Origin: Lentisphaerae bacterium RIFOXYA12_64_32
GTDB taxonomy: Bacteria > Verrucomicrobiota > Lentisphaeria > Oligosphaerales > YB12-FULL-65-16
Reading direction: 5' to 3'
DNA length: 64,000 bases
Assembly (NCBI GenBank): GCA_001803235.1
Contig: MHBL01000402.1
Span: forward strand, 16,599-80,598
In this document: positions 24,136 through 32,243 of the stretch, piece by piece
Layout of the letters: each line of letters starts with the position of its first letter
Numbering within the stretch: position 1 is the stretch's first letter
Translations under genes and position numbers: made by a program
The notes under the pieces: generated by a model
What the model saw: the letters and a program-made list of their open reading frames with translations, nothing else
What the model was told of the DNA's origin: nothing
Databases searched by the model: none

Positions 24136-25507
24136 GACGAGACAGGGTCTTGCGGTTCACGCCGGCCGCATCTGCCGCACGCCCGATGGCGTGGTGATGT
24201 GCCTCCAGAAGCTGCAGGAGATACTCGCGTTCGAACTGCTTGGCCCACTGTCGCTTCGCCTCCTTCAGAGGAAGGCTGAACAGGGCGGTGCTATCCTGTG
24301 TGGTGGTGGGCTGCGTCTCCATGGCGGCTTGCACGTCGGCCTCCTCGATGGCCTCGGCCGCAGACATGACGAACAGCCGATGCACGGTATTCTGAAGCTC
24401 GCGGACGTTCCCCGGCCAGTGATGGTGTCGCAGCCTTTCCAGGGCCGCCGGCACGATCTGTTTCATGGGGCGATGGTGCCGTTCTGACAGCGCGTGCAGG
24501 AAGTGATCGACGAGCAGCGGAATGTCGTCGCGCCGCTCGCGCAGGGGCGGAACCTGGATTGGGATGACATTCAGCCGGTAGTACAGATCCTGCCGCAGAA
24601 CGCTGTCCTGGACCGCTTTCTGAGGGTCGCGATTGGTGGCGCTGAGGACGCGAACCTCCAGGTCGAGAAGCTTGCGGCCACCCACCCGGCGGAACTGTCG
24701 CTCCTGCAGGACACGCAGGAGTTTGGCCTGAATGTCCATTCCCAGTTCGGTGATTTCGTCGAAGAACGCCGTGCCGCCCGAGCCCATCTCCAGGAGGCCG
24801 ACTCGCTCTTCGTTGGCGCCCGTGAATGCGCCCTTCTCGTGTCCGAACAGCTCGCTGGTGATCAACTGGTCCGGCATGGACACGCAGTCGACGGCCACGA
24901 ACGGCTTGCCGGCGCGGTCGCTTTTCTCGTGGATCTCCCGCGCCACCAGTTCCTTGCCGGTGCCGCTTTCGCCGCAGATCATGACGTTGGCGTCGCTGGC
25001 GGCTACCAGGTTGATGCTGTCGATGGTGCGCAGAATGGCCGGGCTCTGCCCCACGATGGAGGTCTTCCGGCGGCGGTCGTCAAGCTTGCCGCGCAGTTCG
25101 CGATTTTCGACGGACAGTGCATACCGCTCCACGGCGCGCTCGACGCGAATGCTGACTTCCTGGACGGAAAGCGGTTTGCGGAGGTAGTCCAAGGCGCCCA
25201 ATTGCATGGCCGCCACCGCGCTCTCGATCGTGGCGTCGCCGGTGATGATCATGACCATGAGGGTCGGGAACTTGCCTCGCAACTCGCCGAGAACGTCGAG
25301 GCCGCTCATGAACGGCATATGCAGGTCGGAAATGACGAGGAATGGATGATGCTTCTCGACGGCCGCGGCCGCTTGCCGGGGGTCGTTCACTGCGAAGCAG
25401 GTGTGGCTTTGGCGCCGTAAGATCAGTTCCAGAGTCTTGGCGTCTTCGGGGCTGTCGTCCACCAGCAGGATAGGTGGCCACGGCTTAGTGGGTGCGGTCG
25501 ATGCCAT
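24104..25507 (-). CDS. Sigma-54-dependent response regulator (NtrC family)
   Basis: The 467-aa protein has a receiver (Asp61 in LVISDLHMP), an AAA+ domain with Walker A GESGTGKE and the sigma-54 contact loop GAFTGA, and Walker B GGTAFFDEI. A C-terminal Fis-type HTH (AIGRAADAAGVNRKTLSRL) completes it. Such proteins hydrolyse ATP to open sigma-54 promoters. ATG 25507 starts the receiver; a GAGAGGAA site precedes it. A candidate sigma-54 site lies just upstream (25526-25542). Its 3' end overlaps the hybrid kinase gene on the other strand. Confidence 0.88.
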   Translation of the reverse strand: MASTAPTKPWPPILLVDDSPEDAKTLELILRRQSHTCFAVNDPRQAAAAVEKHHPFLVISDLHMPFMSGLDVLGELRGKFPTLMVMIITGDATIESAVAAMQLGALDYLRKPLSVQEVSIRVERAVERYALSVENRELRGKLDDRRRKTSIVGQSPAILRTIDSINLVAASDANVMICGESGTGKELVAREIHEKSDRAGKPFVAVDCVSMPDQLITSELFGHEKGAFTGANEERVGLLEMGSGGTAFFDEITELGMDIQAKLLRVLQERQFRRVGGRKLLDLEVRVLSATNRDPQKAVQDSVLRQDLYYRLNVIPIQVPPLRERRDDIPLLVDHFLHALSERHHRPMKQIVPAALERLRHHHWPGNVRELQNTVHRLFVMSAAEAIEEADVQAAMETQPTTTQDSTALFSLPLKEAKRQWAKQFEREYLLQLLEAHHHAIGRAADAAGVNRKTLSRLTDEHGIRLP

Positions 25508-25525
25508 GTCTTTCCTCTCTTGGGT

Positions 25526-25542
25526 GCGCAAAGCGCGGGCCA
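25526..25542 (-). promoter_or_regulatory. Weak-context sigma-54 site before the activator gene
   Basis: On the minus strand TGGCCCGCGCTTTGCGC shows GG-N10-GC. The predicted transcript would begin about 9 bases before ATG 25507, so the leader would barely include the Shine-Dalgarno sequence. The motif is good and the position doubtful. Confidence 0.35.
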
Positions 25543-25625
25543 GTGGCCGGCCGACGCCACAACAAGCAATGTAATATAGTCCTCCGGGGTCATCCCGGCG
25601 ATCCGGCTTTGCGAGGCCGGGGTAA

Positions 25626-25663
25626 CGCGTCAGCGCCCCCCGGGCGGCGGACCGGCCGGTCAT
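25626..25663 (-). repeat. Dispersed 38-bp repeat, second copy
   Basis: Matches 7138-7175 in inverted orientation at 33 of 38 positions. It lies beside the large palindrome at 25691-25771 in the noncoding stretch upstream of the sigma-54 activator gene, suggesting both are parts of one interspersed repeat family. Confidence 0.55.
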
Positions 25664-25690
25664 ACCAAGGTGAAACTGGTAACGACGCTT

Positions 25691-25771
25691 CCAGAGCCCG
25701 CGAGGACGCGGGCGCTCCAAAGTCAGACCCCGTGCCAGACCGTGGAGCGCCCGCGTCCTCGCGGGCTCTGG
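25691..25771. repeat. Large REP-like palindrome (two 29-bp perfect arms)
   Basis: Bases 25691-25719 and 25743-25771 are perfect reverse complements separated by 23 bases. Each arm holds its own inner palindrome CCCGCG-AGGA-CGCGGG. The flanks share GAAACTG in inverted orientation, so the imperfect element is about 115 bp. It sits between the convergent end of flgL (25970) and the upstream region of the sigma-54 activator gene. It could act as a bidirectional terminator or as a mobile REP-type element. Confidence 0.75.
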
Positions 25772-25969
25772 GCGCCTTCAGTTTCATGGGAGGCGCGGGT
25801 GGAGAGTTGGGGGAGGGTAGGGGGACAGACCGTCTCCGCCTTCGTGCGACCGCTTCGGCCGGACATGTCGGTCCCGCGGGTGTCAACCCGAGAGGCGCAA
25901 CGGCAAGGCGTCGCCAACCGTTGCGTCAGTACCCCTTCTGACTCTCGGCGCGTGGCGTGGACGGTGGGC

Positions 25970-26899
25970 TCAGATGTAGTCGGCCAAGTTCATCCCAGCG
26001 CCCCGGCCAATGACCTTCATGGAAGCGGTCAGGGTTGCCTGCATGAGGCTCAGTTCGGTGGCCACCTTCGCGAAGTCCGTGTCCTGAAGTTGCGAAATCC
26101 GCAATTGCTCCGCCGGTGCGGCTTCGAGCATGCGTGTGCGGATTGCCTGCAACCGGGTTTGCTGTACCCCGCTGTCGACGAGGCGCGCGATGGTCGTGTT
26201 CAGGCCCTGCTGCATCTCATCCAGTTGAGTGTCGTTCGGCGTGGCGGCGCCTTCCAAGGTGGTGCGCAGGGCAATGAGCGAGGCAAAGATATCCGTCGCT
26301 TCCGGCGTATCCGGATTATTGACGAACAGGCCGGTCCCGTTCCCCACCACGGTGGCGCCATAGGTCATGGTATTCTGGGCGCTGGTCTGGGCCGTCCGCA
26401 ACTCCGGCGCGGTATTGGCGTAGGTGACGGCGGTGATCTTGCCGGCGGCGTCCCGGGTGACGGACACCGGCGCCGAAGCCGAGTTCGTGCCGCCGAAAAG
26501 GTATTTGCCGTCGTACGTGGTGTTGGCGGTTTGTACCAGGGACTCGAGAATGGCGTCAACCTGCCCCACGAGAAGCGTGCGGTCCGTGTCGCTGTATGTG
26601 CCGTCGCGCGCCTGGACCACGAGCTCATGGGCCTGCTGCAACTGTTCGACGCTCTGCGAGACGCGCGTCTCGGTCACCTGACACCAGGTCAGTGCGGTAT
26701 CGACGTTTTTCTGCCACTGCTCGTCGCGGTCGGCGTAGGCCTGCAAGTGGGAGGCCAGCGCTGCCTCGGTGGGCGCGTCGGAACGCATCTGGTACTGGCG
26801 CCCCGACGAGATGGCCGCCTGGCTCCGGGCCAAGGCGGCACGGTTGTCCTGCATGATGCTGAGGAGAAGGTTCTGAGTTGAAACGTCCGATACACGCAT
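25970..26899 (-). CDS. flgL: Flagellar hook-filament junction protein FlgL
   Basis: The 309-aa protein begins MRVSDVSTQNLLLSIMQDNR with the flagellin-like N-terminal coiled helix (SSGRQYQMRSDAP). It ends with the complementary C-terminal helix (LSLMQATLTASMKVIGRG). The central segment KYLFGGTNS is typical of FlgL. It forms the second junction layer between hook and filament. It is the last gene of the flgF-to-flgL run, 59 bases after the 61-aa protein gene. Confidence 0.9.
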   Translation of the reverse strand: MRVSDVSTQNLLLSIMQDNRAALARSQAAISSGRQYQMRSDAPTEAALASHLQAYADRDEQWQKNVDTALTWCQVTETRVSQSVEQLQQAHELVVQARDGTYSDTDRTLLVGQVDAILESLVQTANTTYDGKYLFGGTNSASAPVSVTRDAAGKITAVTYANTAPELRTAQTSAQNTMTYGATVVGNGTGLFVNNPDTPEATDIFASLIALRTTLEGAATPNDTQLDEMQQGLNTTIARLVDSGVQQTRLQAIRTRMLEAAPAEQLRISQLQDTDFAKVATELSLMQATLTASMKVIGRGAGMNLADYI

Positions 26900-26958
26900 G
26901 GATCATCTCCAAGTGTGCCAGGCCGGGCCTCGCGGTGTGCGCTGCCCGGCGGCGGTGT

Positions 26959-27144
26959 TCAGCCTTTGCCGCCCGCGCCTCTGTCCCGCGCGGCGTCCCA
27001 ACCTTCCCCGGACGTGCGGAGGGCGGTCAGATACCGCTGCAGTGACCGGTTCAGGTCCGACAGGGCTACGGCCACATACGACTTGGGCAGCGGCATGGGC
27101 GTCAGGGCGGCGCTGACTTCGAACTTGTCCTGCTGCGACTTCAT
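26959..27144 (-). CDS. Conserved-position 61-aa protein between flgK and flgL
   Basis: ATG 27144 has GAGGAG at 8 bases, and the gene lies in the operon, 35 bases after flgK and 59 before flgL. The sequence starts MKSQQDKFEVSAAL, has one helical stretch (SDLNRSLQRYLTALRTSG) and a Gly-rich tail. I do not recognise it. By position it could be a chaperone or assembly factor for junction proteins; csrA/fliW, common nearby in other genomes, is not what this is. Confidence 0.55.
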   Translation of the reverse strand: MKSQQDKFEVSAALTPMPLPKSYVAVALSDLNRSLQRYLTALRTSGEGWDAARDRGAGGKG

Positions 27145-27179
27145 GTCTTCGACTCCTCAACTTCGAGACGGGAACCGGA

Positions 27180-28568
27180 TCAGACCATATTGATGACGGT
27201 GCCGATCATGTCGTTGGCGGTCGCGGCGAATTTGGCGGTGGCCTGGTAGGCTCGCTGGATCTCCAGCATGGCCAACATCTCCTCGTCGGTGTTCACGCCG
27301 CTCTTGCTGGTGACTGCGTCGCGGAACATGCTGACGGCCGCCTTGGCGGCGTCGGCACTCCCGCGGGCCGAGGCGGTCTGGGCCGCCACCGTGTCGGTCA
27401 GGTGTTCGGCGTAGTCCGCCAGCGGCTGATCGTCCAGGGCGGGTGAGGGGGCCATCATCGTCTGCCACAGATTGCGGGCGTTGCCGCCGTCCCCGGCGGC
27501 GCCGGCTGCGCTGGCCGCGGCGAAATCCGCCGTACGGGTCAGCTGGAAGGCCATCCGGTGCGTACCCGCATCGACGCTGAACAGGTCGCCGCCGGCGTTT
27601 CCGCTCGTGTCAAACCCGGCCGCGTGCGCCGTGTTCAGGCTGTTGCTCCACGTGTCTGCGAAGTTGTCGAGGTCTCCGACCAGGGCCTCCAGGTAAGCAT
27701 AGGCGTCGACCAGTGACTGGGTCTCGCCCTCCTCGGCCTGTACCACCGGCGCACTGGTGGCTTGCCAGATCAGGATCGGCAGGCCGCTGCCGTCCGTGCC
27801 CAGGGCGAGCCGTTCCGGGTCCGTCAGGCCGTCGACCAGCGCCGTGCCGTCGATGCTGATGGTCAGGGTTCCGTTGCTGTTCTCCGTGGCTTCGATATCG
27901 GCGAGCCGCGCCAGTTGCGACACCAGTTCGTCGCGGCGATCCCGCAGATCATTGGCCTGTTGCGGGTTGAAAAGGCGGTTCTCCAGCTGCGAAATTTGCC
28001 GGTTCAGGTCTGAAATCTGCTGCGAGACGTCGTTGATCTGCTCCACGTTGTCGGCCAGCACACCCCGGCCGCTGCTGTCGAGAATGTTGGTTTGCAGGCG
28101 CGTGAGGCCCTCGCGGGTGAGGTTGAACTGCTCCGCCACGGCGTCCCCCGCCTGCAGCAGGTTTTCGCGCAAGGCCGAATTTTCCGGCTCGGCCGCGACC
28201 TGCTGCAGCGCCAGGGCGAAGCGACTCACCGACTCGGACAGCGCCGAGGTCCCGTTGGGCGCCAGGACTCCTTCGGCGGTCTGCAACTGCTCGGCCGCAA
28301 CCTGCCGGTACCCGTCCTCCGTGATCGCGTGGCGGAGGTTCGTCTCCAGGGCGCCGTCGAAATCACGCATCACCTGGGCGACTCGCGCCCCGGTTCCGTA
28401 CTGGCCGGAAGAATCCTCGACGGACGGGTTCGCCAGGAGCACGGCAGTCTGCCGGTGGTACCCCGCACGCCCGGCGTTGGCGATGTTGTTCCCCACCACG
28501 TTCATCTCGCGCTGCCGCACCAGGAGCGCGTTTTTCCCTGTCAACATGGCGACTTGCAGACCGGCCAT
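27180..28568 (-). CDS. flgK: Flagellar hook-associated protein FlgK
   Basis: The 462-aa protein has the FlgK N-terminus (LTGKNALLVRQREMNVVGNN, then IANAGRAGYHRQTAVL) and the C-terminal rod-type helix (SGVNTDEEMLAMLEIQRAYQ, then AATANDMIGTVINM). A long heptad region around 165-225 forms the coiled D1 domain. It is the first hook-filament junction protein. The start is 10 bases from the end of flgN, which encodes its export chaperone. Confidence 0.92.
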   Translation of the reverse strand: MAGLQVAMLTGKNALLVRQREMNVVGNNIANAGRAGYHRQTAVLLANPSVEDSSGQYGTGARVAQVMRDFDGALETNLRHAITEDGYRQVAAEQLQTAEGVLAPNGTSALSESVSRFALALQQVAAEPENSALRENLLQAGDAVAEQFNLTREGLTRLQTNILDSSGRGVLADNVEQINDVSQQISDLNRQISQLENRLFNPQQANDLRDRRDELVSQLARLADIEATENSNGTLTISIDGTALVDGLTDPERLALGTDGSGLPILIWQATSAPVVQAEEGETQSLVDAYAYLEALVGDLDNFADTWSNSLNTAHAAGFDTSGNAGGDLFSVDAGTHRMAFQLTRTADFAAASAAGAAGDGGNARNLWQTMMAPSPALDDQPLADYAEHLTDTVAAQTASARGSADAAKAAVSMFRDAVTSKSGVNTDEEMLAMLEIQRAYQATAKFAATANDMIGTVINMV

Positions 28569-28578
28569 GGGGTGTCTC

Positions 28579-29037
28579 CTAGCCTATGCGATTCACGATG
28601 ACGGATGTATTTCGGCAACGCGGGCGGCCCTGGTCCGTATACACGCTTCCCGTCGTGCCCATGCCGCCGTCCACGCTCGCCATGGCCCGACGCACCGCGG
28701 AGAGCAAGCCCTTGGCCAGTGCGAAGTTGGACCGGTGCACGTCGCGGACTCGCTGCAGGGACTCGCGGATTCGCTGCCGGAGCGCCGTGGTTTCGGTGGA
28801 TTCCAGCGCCGCGGAGGATGGCCGGGTGTCGACCCACGTGCGGCGATACTGCTCCAAAAGCGACATCTGTTCCTCCTGTCTGGCCAGCAGTTCCCAGATG
28901 TCCGTCGTGCGGTGGTGAATCAGCGCCTCGCGCAGGCGCGTCGCCGAGTCCAAGAGTGCCTCCGTGCAGTTTCGCAGCTTTTCGGGCAGCGATGTGCAGG
29001 CGCTGTCATCAATCAGTGTGCCGAGAGTCGTGACCAT
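28579..29037 (-). CDS. flgN: FlgN-like export chaperone
   Basis: The 152-aa all-helical protein starts MVTTLGTLIDDSACTSLPEK. It shows the FlgN pattern of an N-terminal helix holding LLDSATRLREALI, a following LARQEEQMSLLEQYR, and a C-terminal amphipathic segment. FlgN holds FlgK and FlgL before export. The start at 29037 lies inside the end of flgJ (29-base overlap), and flgK follows directly, as usual for this chaperone. Confidence 0.7.
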   Translation of the reverse strand: MVTTLGTLIDDSACTSLPEKLRNCTEALLDSATRLREALIHHRTTDIWELLARQEEQMSLLEQYRRTWVDTRPSSAALESTETTALRQRIRESLQRVRDVHRSNFALAKGLLSAVRRAMASVDGGMGTTGSVYTDQGRPRCRNTSVIVNRIG

Positions 29038-29356
29038 TCCTGTCCCCTTCCTTAAGGCTCCGAAGTTGGTCCCGGATCTGGTCCGAGATGCCGAGTACAC
29101 CTTGCTGGCCAACGGCGTAGGCAATCTGTTCGTAAGCGAATTCCTTGAACGTGTTGCCGCTCTGGTCCTCGTCCCCCTCGTCCCAGCGCACCGAGCTTTC
29201 GGAGAGCCCCTGCTTGAGCATCGTGGCGGTGAGCACCGCTTCGAAGTCTTTGCTGATCCGTTCCAGTTCGCGGTCGGCCGCCGCCGCCGGTGGCGGCGTA
29301 CCGGTGGCTGCTTGAGCTTCAAGACCGGGCAGAGTCTGGCATGGGAGGATGGTCAC
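29009..29356 (-). CDS. flgJ: FlgJ-type rod-binding protein (no muramidase)
   Basis: The 115-aa protein corresponds to the N-terminal rod-binding half of FlgJ: LERISKDFEAVLTATMLKQ and FKEFAYEQIAYAVGQQGVLG. The C-terminal peptidoglycan hydrolase domain of enterobacterial FlgJ is absent, as in many other phyla. It caps the growing rod in the periplasm. Its gene lies between flgI and flgN and overlaps flgN. Confidence 0.88.
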   Translation of the reverse strand: MTILPCQTLPGLEAQAATGTPPPAAAADRELERISKDFEAVLTATMLKQGLSESSVRWDEGDEDQSGNTFKEFAYEQIAYAVGQQGVLGISDQIRDQLRSLKEGDRNGHDSRHTD

Positions 29357-29367
29357 CGTCGTTTCTC

Positions 29368-30495
29368 CTAGAGTGAAACGAGCTCCGCATGAAGTGCGCC
29401 AGCTTCCTTCAGTGCGTGCATGATCACCATGATGTCGCGAGGCGTGACACCCAGCGCGTTCAACACCTTGACCAGCTCGCTGACCGTGGTCACATCCGGC
29501 AGCATGATCACCGGCGGCCGATCCTCCTGCGCCGACGTCTGCTGGTCGCGTATCCGCTCGGTCGTCGCCTGTCTGCTGAGCGGCCCGGGCTGGCTGACGG
29601 TCTCCGTGTTCTTGATGGTCACGGTCAACGTGCCGTGGGTGATGGCCACGCTGGAGATGCGGACACTGCCGCCGAAGATGATGGTCCCGGTGCGTTCATT
29701 GAAGACGATTTTTGCCTTCTGGTCGGGGGCAAATTCGACCGCCTCGATCTCGCGGATGAACTCCAGCGTCCGCCCGTCCAGGTACTCCTTGGCCACCCGC
29801 ACCCGGACGGTCGCCGAGTCGGACGCCAGGGCTGCACCTGGGAACCGGCTGTTCAGGGCGTCGGCCAGGTTGGCGGCACTGGTGAAGTCCGGGTTGCTCA
29901 GGCACAGCGTCAGCACGTCGGCGTCGGTGGCGTCCAGTCCGACGTCGCGCAGCAGCTTGACGCCGTTCGTGAGCCGGCCGGTGGTCGGATGATTCTTCGA
30001 CACCGTTTCACCGCCTGCCGCCGAGCTGCCAAAGCTGTAGGAGCCGGTCATGACTGGGCCCTGGGCCAGGGCCCACACTGTCCCGTCGGTCCCCAGCAAC
30101 GGCGTCAGGAGCAGTTCGCCGCCGGTCAGCGACGCGGCGTCGCCGATCGACGCCACGGTGGCCGGCAGCATGTCGTGCTTGTGGGCGGGCGAGGCGATGT
30201 TGACGGTGACCATGACCACGGCGGTGTTTTTCGCCTTGAGGTTGTTCTTGTCCACCGTGATGTTGAAGTTCTGCAGCAAGTTGGCGATGGTGCGCTGCGT
30301 GAGTTCCTCATCGGAATCGCCCGACCCCGCAAGCCCGATGATCAGGCCATAGCCGATCAGAGTCTGGTTCTCGTTGCCCTGAATGCGTGCCACGTCCTTG
30401 ACGCGCACCTTGAATGACGTCGCCTCCTGGGCGGAAGCGGTCAGCGCGCCCGAGATCAGGACAAGGATCAGCCATTTGCTCACAATCTGATGCAT
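29368..30495 (-). CDS. flgI: Flagellar P-ring protein FlgI
   Basis: The 375-aa protein has a signal peptide (WLILVLISGALTASA, cleavage before QEATS), then the FlgI core: VKDVARIQGNENQTLIGYGL, IIGLAGSGDSD, TVNIASPAHKHDMLP-type periplasmic motifs, and the C-terminal LPDVTTVSELVKVLNALGV. It forms the ring around the rod in the peptidoglycan layer. It is 11 bases from flgH. Confidence 0.93.
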   Translation of the reverse strand: MHQIVSKWLILVLISGALTASAQEATSFKVRVKDVARIQGNENQTLIGYGLIIGLAGSGDSDEELTQRTIANLLQNFNITVDKNNLKAKNTAVVMVTVNIASPAHKHDMLPATVASIGDAASLTGGELLLTPLLGTDGTVWALAQGPVMTGSYSFGSSAAGGETVSKNHPTTGRLTNGVKLLRDVGLDATDADVLTLCLSNPDFTSAANLADALNSRFPGAALASDSATVRVRVAKEYLDGRTLEFIREIEAVEFAPDQKAKIVFNERTGTIIFGGSVRISSVAITHGTLTVTIKNTETVSQPGPLSRQATTERIRDQQTSAQEDRPPVIMLPDVTTVSELVKVLNALGVTPRDIMVIMHALKEAGALHAELVSL

Positions 30496-30506
30496 CGTAG
30501 TTTGCC

Positions 30507-31142
30507 TCAGAATGGGTTGATAACATCGAAGAGACGCCAGAACCAGCCCGGCGACGAACCGCGAGTCACTTCGCCTTTGCTCTGATAATTGATGCTCGCC
30601 TGGGCGATCTGGCTGGACATGATCGAGTTGTCGGCCGTCACGTCCTGCGGGCGGACCATGCCGGTCAGGACCATGCGGATATTCTCACGGTTGAACACCA
30701 CGACCCGTTCGCCTCGGATAACCAGCACGGAATTGGGCAGGACGTCGACGACCTGGGCGGTGTACGTCGCCTGGAGCGTCTCGGTGGACGCGGAATTTCC
30801 GGACCCGGTGAACTGCGACGACGCGGACAGCGAGTACGGGGGCAGGGCGATGCCCTTGGAGTTCGTCAGCGCCTGGTACGTACTGTTGTTTTGCGTCGCG
30901 GGATAGCCGATGACGTTCCCGGAGCTCGCCGTGGCGGCCGACTCCCGCTTCGTGGCCAGGGCGTTCGTCTTGCTGGAACTGGTCTGCTCGTCCACGACAA
31001 CGGTCAGCAGGTCGCCCACGGTCCAGGCACGCTTGCTGGAGTACATGTTGAGCGCCAAGCGCAGTTGCGGGTCTTCCGCCAGCAGGGGCGGGATGGCGAC
31101 CAGGAGCCACGTCAGTCCGAGGATCGGTAAAGCGTACCGCAT
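30507..31142 (-). CDS. flgH: Flagellar L-ring protein FlgH
   Basis: The 211-aa product (from ATG 31142, with GGAGGAG at 9 bases) has a signal segment and the FlgH core: RAWTVGDLLTVVVDEQTSSS, VVDVLPNSVLVIRGER, then MVRPQDVTADNSIMSSQIA. It forms the outer-membrane ring. Unusually, no lipobox cysteine follows the signal (LLVAIPPLLAEDPQ), whereas FlgH is normally a lipoprotein. ATG 31163, overlapping flgA, is an alternative start that adds seven residues. Confidence 0.9.
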   Translation of the reverse strand: MRYALPILGLTWLLVAIPPLLAEDPQLRLALNMYSSKRAWTVGDLLTVVVDEQTSSSKTNALATKRESAATASSGNVIGYPATQNNSTYQALTNSKGIALPPYSLSASSQFTGSGNSASTETLQATYTAQVVDVLPNSVLVIRGERVVVFNRENIRMVLTGMVRPQDVTADNSIMSSQIAQASINYQSKGEVTRGSSPGWFWRLFDVINPF

Positions 31143-31159
31143 GAGTCTGTTCTCCTCCG

Positions 31160-32236
31160 TCATCGTACCGGCGCTTGCCCGAGGTCCAGTTCCGCCTGGC
31201 GTTCCGCCACCAGACGGGCTTCGAACGATTTGCCCGAGACCGGGTTGCGCACTTGGACTTGCTCGCCCAGGCGCCCGACCTCCAGCGCGTTGGTGGCAAT
31301 GCTGACGCTCAATGCGCCGCTGGCGCAGCGGATCCAGACCACGTCGCCGCGCCGCGCGCAGACCGGGTTGAGCAGGTACCCCGGTTGCACGATCTCGCCA
31401 GCGGTCATGCGCCGCGACAACTCACGGCCCACGCAGTCGCCCAACTGGGAGAGCACCGTACGGTTCTGGTCGCCCACCCACAGCGGCGCGAGCTGAACGT
31501 CCTCGTTGCGCAGCACGTGGCCGCGGTCGAGGGAGTTGGTCACGATGACCACTTGGACTTCGCGAAGAATGACCGGGCTCAGCATCACCTCGGAGACGCG
31601 TGTACCCTGGGCGTTGACGAACGCGACACGCAAGGGTACGCTGCCGCTCAGCAGACCACCGTCGAGCGGATGGACCTCGAGGTTCAGGCTGGCATCGCAA
31701 CCAGCCAGCTTGCGCTCGTCTTCGCCCTGGAGCAGCACATCGATCTTCCAGGACGCCCATGGCGGGACTTGGCGGATGGCGTCGACCAGTTTGTTTTTCA
31801 GTTTCTGAGCGTCGCCCGCCGGCAGAGACCGGTCGACCACGATGGCATCGGGCCCGCGCAGTTGCAGGTCGAGCAGCGGCGGGTGCCGCTGCAGGAGGAA
31901 CGCGAGTTCCACGAGGGTAAGGCGTGTCTGCCCGCCGAGCGGCGGCGCGTCGAGGATTTCCAGAGCCGTCTCCACAGGATCGAGAACCGTCGAGTTGACG
32001 ACCAGTTCGCCCAGCGTGACCTTGGACGCCCGCGCCGTAACGCAGTCGCGGACTTGCAGCACACGTACGTCCTCGTTCGCGTTGGCGCCCGACGTCCAGG
32101 TGCCCGACACGCCGAGGAAGGCCGCGCAACTCAGAAGTCGGAGCAGGTGGCGCATTCGGGTGCTGCTGGCGACCCGGTTCCGCCGCCGGGCCGTGTCGCG
32201 CCGCTTTCGCAGAAGCATGTCAACAGCCGAGTGCAT
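31160..32236 (-). CDS. flgA: P-ring assembly chaperone FlgA
   Basis: The 358-aa protein has a long basic N-terminus before a signal segment (LLRLLSCAAFLGVSGTWTSG). A beta-rich middle follows, then the C-terminal SAF-type FlgA domain with SLDRGHVLRNEDVQL, SRRMTAGEIVQPGYLL and RRGDVVWI. FlgA helps FlgI assemble in the periplasm. The start may be an internal ATG nearer the signal (about 32155). The gene sits between flgG and flgH. Confidence 0.85.
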   Translation of the reverse strand: MHSAVDMLLRKRRDTARRRNRVASSTRMRHLLRLLSCAAFLGVSGTWTSGANANEDVRVLQVRDCVTARASKVTLGELVVNSTVLDPVETALEILDAPPLGGQTRLTLVELAFLLQRHPPLLDLQLRGPDAIVVDRSLPAGDAQKLKNKLVDAIRQVPPWASWKIDVLLQGEDERKLAGCDASLNLEVHPLDGGLLSGSVPLRVAFVNAQGTRVSEVMLSPVILREVQVVIVTNSLDRGHVLRNEDVQLAPLWVGDQNRTVLSQLGDCVGRELSRRMTAGEIVQPGYLLNPVCARRGDVVWIRCASGALSVSIATNALEVGRLGEQVQVRNPVSGKSFEARLVAERQAELDLGQAPVR

Positions 32237-32243
32237 GAGAGAC

